Shown one piece after another: positions 60,504-64,000 of a stretch of DNA of 64,000 bases. Positions within the stretch are counted from its first letter, which is position 1. Each line of letters starts with the position of its first letter. The translations under genes were made by a program, and so were the position numbers. Source of the stretch: Paragyromitra xinjiangensis (taxonomy: Eukaryota > Ascomycota > Pezizomycetes > Pezizales > Discinaceae); assembly GCA_038503065.1 (NCBI GenBank), contig JBCAMK010000014.1, forward strand, positions 186,001 to 250,000, written 5' to 3'. A model generated the notes under the pieces. It saw only the letters and a program-made list of their open reading frames with translations, was not told the DNA's origin and did not search any database.

Positions 60504-60657
60504 CTTGAAATAGAATGGTAAGGAGTCGCACGTATAACCCTAGAAAACATGGCCTAGCCTTGATTCCAAGGGCGTTGCCTACCTTTTATTTTAGTATGTT
60601 CTGCCTTCAGACAATGCTCATCGGTCTCTAATAGAATGGTCCATATAGGAAACCATA

Positions 60658-60766
60658 GTCTCGCAGCCGACTTCCACATGGCCGCTCATTAAATGGGACA
60701 TTTATGAACTGTGAGAGAGCTAGACCAAGCCCCCTATTTAAAGCATACGAACGTCGATTGCGAGAC
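60658..60766 (-). mobile_element. MITE C, copy 2, 109 bp
   Basis: Begins GTCTCGCAGCCGAC and ends CGTCGATTGCGAGAC, between TA dinucleotides (60656-60657, 60767-60768). Inverted relative to copy 1 at 53209-53311, with which it shares both ends and the TTTAAATAGGGGG-type interior. Confidence 0.72.
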
Positions 60767-60917
60767 TACAGGTAACTGTGCAAAGAAACATTTGTTAAAA
60801 CTGTGAATTAGCTGCCCCACGGGTAAGTTTTATTCAAACACACGTATCTGCTATTAGCTTGGGTCTCATCACCTCGATATTATCGGTCGAAACATCTTCA
60901 CGTCCGGGAGTAGAGAT

Positions 60918-62093
60918 ATGGCTCAAAATATTGAGTACCTCTGGGAACAATTTGTGTCGGCGAAATCTAAAATATGGAATACTCTCCAGTGGCTCCTCCG
61001 GTTCGCGCTCAGTATCTTCGTCAAGCCCTACAAGCCAAGCCCACTTGAACAACTTCCACTCGAACTACTCCTACTAATAACGGAACATCTTCCCCCACGA
61101 AGCCTTGACGCCTTTCTTCGGACAAATCGCCATTTTGCACAACTCCTAACACCAAGTTTTTATAATCTCGCTATTGAGCAAGAGAAAAAATACTGCTCCG
61201 ATCAGCCTCATAAGTGGATTCCCATGCTTTCTCTGGCCGTATCGATGGGAAACTACCCCTTGGCCAAATTTTTGTTGGGGAAAGGGGTTGATGTGAATAT
61301 CGAAGATAAGGGTATGAATAAAGAAATTCCAATCCACTACGCAGCTAGAGCGCACCATCATGACCCTAGGGTCCTCGAATTGCTCATAGAAAATGGTGCT
61401 GACATTGAGCGTCGCGACTGGGATCTTCGAACTCCATTGCACTATGCAACGAGAGAAAGTGCTATGATACTACTGGCTAAGGGGGCAAAGACTGAAGTAT
61501 ATGATAAAGATGGCAACACCCCGCTCCATCTCGCAGTTATAAGCTATCGAACTGGTGCTATTCTGGTTCTCCTCGGAAACGGCGCCAGCGTCGAATCCCG
61601 TAACCCTGAAACCGGATATACTGCCCTTGATGAAGCTCTTGATTGGAAAACCAGAGCGCCACCGACACTTATCAAGGCACTACTATCTAGTGGCGCCAAG
61701 GTTGAAGGTCCACCTTTTAATCAGAGCATCCCGCTTCAAAAAGTGCTTCGTTGGAACCCGCCGGACATAAGTGTCATTCGTGTGCTCCTCGACTGCGGTG
61801 CCAGGGTCTCAGAACGAAATTCATTAGGACAAACAGCGCTGCATATTTTATCGAGGGGCGGGCGCAAGATATCCATAGCTGCAGCCAGGTTACTACTGTC
61901 TCGAGCAGAGGAAGGTACTATAAACGCCGAGTCGTACCTTGATAGACATCTTACTATTTTAGATATTGCAACAGCACATGGACGCATGCAGAATGATGAG
62001 GACCTCGAATTTGTGCATCTTTTGGTGGAAAGTGGGGCCCGCGGTGGGAGATCACGGACAGAGACGAGCAGATGTCAAGAGCGCTGGTTGTAG
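60918..62093 (+). CDS. F-box and ankyrin-repeat protein, 391 residues
   Basis: A single open frame runs from ATG at 60918 to TAG at 62093. Residues about 41-85 form an F-box (SPLEQLPLELLLLITEHLPP / RSLDAFLRTNRHFAQLLTPSF), which binds Skp1 in SCF ubiquitin ligases. From about 100 there are at least seven ankyrin repeats. Examples are LSLAVSMGNYPLAKFLLGKG, IPIHYAARAHHHD..VLELLIENGAD, TPLHYATRESAMILLAKGA, TPLHLAVISYRTGAILVLLG and TALHILSRGG. It is probably a substrate adaptor; the substrate is unknown. The first 40 residues look unlike a normal extension. They lie on the antisense of a conserved ORF that also occurs at 56 kb, so the true start or the origin of this N-terminus is uncertain. Introns were not needed. 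Confidence 0.82.
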   Translation: MAQNIEYLWEQFVSAKSKIWNTLQWLLRFALSIFVKPYKPSPLEQLPLELLLLITEHLPPRSLDAFLRTNRHFAQLLTPSFYNLAIEQEKKYCSDQPHKWIPMLSLAVSMGNYPLAKFLLGKGVDVNIEDKGMNKEIPIHYAARAHHHDPRVLELLIENGADIERRDWDLRTPLHYATRESAMILLAKGAKTEVYDKDGNTPLHLAVISYRTGAILVLLGNGASVESRNPETGYTALDEALDWKTRAPPTLIKALLSSGAKVEGPPFNQSIPLQKVLRWNPPDISVIRVLLDCGARVSERNSLGQTALHILSRGGRKISIAAARLLLSRAEEGTINAESYLDRHLTILDIATAHGRMQNDEDLEFVHLLVESGARGGRSRTETSRCQERWL

Positions 62094-62999
62094 TAGAGGA
62101 TAAAGATTCAAATATATTCAACTGAGCGTTCCTTCTGCTGAACAGGATTTCAATACTATAAACTTCCAATCTCAAGATTATTTATTTCCGGAGAGTTTTT
62201 GTAAGCATCATCCCCAGTGAATCTGAAACTATTTTCAGACATATACCTATTTTATTCCTCACCGCCTAAGGCCTCCCTCTATTCGTCAATCTCACTCTGT
62301 CCGTCGCTTAGACTACTAAAGCTGCTATTTCTGGATATTCGGTGCATGCAGCAGCTGGCAGCAGCAGCTTCGAGACTACGGTATATATTATTTGGGCTCT
62401 TATTGACCAAATAATGTATGGGTAGAGGGGGATTTTGCCCTTCTTTTCGCTCTATATCTGCTTCACCATCCATTTTAGTATTCTCTCTATTATTTAGTAT
62501 CGATATTACGCTCCATTCTTCCACAAGGCTTATTGGAAACAGGCCCCCTAATTCATATGATATTGGGGTGCCCGAGCGTGGGTGCCATCTCATTTCCTAG
62601 AGTCTTCCTAGCGTTTCTTTGAGTTCTACCTCTCGTATATCTTGACCGAGCGAAGGCTCTATTTAGTCCTTTCAACTCCTTTGATCACTATCTAATTCAC
62701 TGCTCTCTACAGCCTATGTCTCCATATTTCCAATGAAACTGATGTTGAAAATGGGCTTCCTAATCGGGTATCGATAGAGACCCTAGGAGTTACCGAGTGA
62801 TATTGCATGATTGATCTATCATACTAGCCACGACTACTATTTATGTGGTTGTGAGACAACAACAGTATAATTCACTTTTATTAGCCTAACCTATCTATAC
62901 CATCGCCCCGTGATATAATCTGCGCTTATAACCACACGCCTCTCTACCATCACCAACCCCAGACAACTCCTTACTGCCACCAAAACCATCCACACCATT
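62094..62999. other. Intergenic between F-box/ANK gene and decarboxylase
   Basis: 0.9 kb of convergent 3' flanks; short ORFs only, no motif. Confidence 0.5.
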
Positions 63000-64000
63000 C
63001 TATACCCCTCTAACCTGCTCCTCCTTAACCTCCCTCACATCCACCCCCCTCCCCTCTCCCGCGCCTCTAACCTTCACCACCTTCTCCACTATAATCCCAA
63101 ACGCCCTCTCCAACGTCTCCTTCCTCACCCTCGGACTCGCACCCACCACACGAATCGCATACACGCCATCCACAACCGTACTCGTAATAAACACCTTCCC
63201 CTCTTCATTAACCGCCTCATAAACCGCCTTCGTAACTCTATTCTGCGCCTCCATCACCTCCCCCCCATCCACCTCTCCCTCTCCAGGATTAACCACAAAC
63301 ACCGTCAACGCGAACGCCGGCGGCGAAATGATTTGGAAAAGGTCGGGTCGGGACTTAACCAGTGCTGTGAAATGATCGCCTATGGTGATCGTGTTCCGGA
63401 TGTGTTGGCGCAGACCAGACACACCGTAGGTCCGCATTACGAACCAGATCTTAAGGGCGCGGAAGCGCCGTCCGAGTGGGATCTGCCAGTCGCGGTAATC
63501 GGTTACTAGGCCGGAGGCGGAGAAGGGGTTACGGAGGTAGGAGGGTGTTATGGAGAGGGAGTTGTGGAGGTGGCGGCGCTCGCGGACGAAGAGGCAGCTG
63601 GGGGGGGGGGGTGTTAGTCAGAGGGGAGTGGGGAGTAAGGTGGGTGGACAAACCTGCAGTCGAAGTTGGTTAATAGCCATTTGTGCATATTCATGTCGAA
63701 GCTATCGAAGTTCTCGAATCCAGTTGTCAGGTGCTGGTATTCTTCGCATATCAATGCTGCTCCGGCATACGCTGCATCAACGTGTACCCAGATCTCGGGG
63801 TACTCCTTTAGTACCTCGATGATCTCTGCGAAGTTATCAATTGCGCATGTTGCTGTGGTGCCCAGTGTCAAAGTGAGATAAAATGGCTCTAGCCCTTGTG
63901 CTTTCAACTCCTCTATTTTCGCCTTAAGCAGAGGGCCAGTGAGGGAATAGTTTGAAGTTGGGGATCCAGAGACTTTAATACTCCTATGCTTCACCCCTGC
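63000..64000 (-). CDS. Aromatic-L-amino-acid decarboxylase (PLP group II), partial, 5' part beyond right edge
   Basis: PLP-dependent decarboxylase of the DDC/tyrosine/tryptophan decarboxylase family. Visible exons are 64000-63654 and 63597-63000, with a 56-bp intron whose acceptor is preceded by an uninterrupted C tract. 314 residues can be read. The order is GVKHRSIKVSGSPTSNYSLTG, LTLGTTATCAIDNFAEI, VHVDAAYAGAALICEEYQHL (Asp that contacts the PLP ring nitrogen), and SFDMNMHKWLLTNFDCSC (Lys forming the Schiff base). The C-terminal domain begins with DYRDWQIPLGRRFRALKIWF. The C-terminus is Gly/Val/Glu-rich and ends QVRGV. Substrate (DOPA, Trp, Tyr or Phe) cannot be told here. About 200 N-terminal residues are missing. 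Confidence 0.92.

Noticed and set aside
1..64000. CRISPR arrays, bacterial operons, ribosome binding sites or a secondary-metabolite cluster
   Set aside because: Spliceosomal introns and fungal gene families make bacterial features irrelevant. Apart from primary-metabolism FAS there is no PKS, NRPS, terpene cyclase, P450 or pathway regulator; the decarboxylase alone does not make a cluster.

Overview
This window is nuclear DNA of a filamentous ascomycete (Pezizomycotina). The evidence is the many 50-90 bp spliceosomal introns with GT..AG ends, a two-subunit fungal fatty acid synthase, NTE1, a CBM1-tailed GH131 secreted protein, a cyanovirin-N-homology (CVNH) protein and fungal DNA transposons. 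A class cannot be fixed from sequence alone. The CVNH protein and the loose, TE-rich spacing would suit an early-diverging class such as Pezizomycetes or Orbiliomycetes, but that is inference.

Left part (1-15 kb): the beta (FAS1, cut by the left edge) and alpha (FAS2, complete) subunits of the cytosolic type I fatty acid synthase are arranged head to head. Their shared 5.2 kb intergenic region has been split by a 3.17 kb DNA transposon with 125-bp terminal inverted repeats and a 7-bp target duplication. The element carries a decayed integrase-fold transposase and, inside it, a solo LTR with its own 5-bp target duplication.

Middle part (16-44 kb): in order come a GH131-CBM1 secreted glucanase (minus strand), a Prs5-type PRPP synthetase with a long acidic insertion (minus), a 5 kb stretch with no recognisable gene, a tiny 54-residue cysteine-rich protein, a RING/RBR-like protein, a dead DJ-1/PfpI gene, a CVNH lectin fused to a long helical domain, an apparently intact Tc1/mariner element with its TA duplication, and guanine deaminase.

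Right part (44-64 kb): the full five-exon NTE1 lysophospholipase is followed by about 11 kb of repeat-rich DNA. This holds several TA-flanked MITEs and nested foldback repeats, two paralogous three-exon small genes (plus a relic of a third) of an unrecognised, possibly Myb/SANT-like family, and a chimeric relic in which the promoter and first codons of NTE1 are joined to another ORF. A F-box/ankyrin protein and the 3' half of an aromatic-L-amino-acid decarboxylase (cut by the right edge) close the window.

Functionally the housekeeping genes touch lipid synthesis and turnover (FAS1/FAS2, NTE1) and nucleotide metabolism (PRPP synthetase, guanine deaminase). The order does not look like a secondary-metabolite cluster. 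The accessory interest is the CVNH-helical fusion, the small paralogous family, and the mosaic duplications at 56 and 61 kb. Exon boundaries were read by eye, requiring GT/AG ends, an open frame and agreement with what I know of each family.
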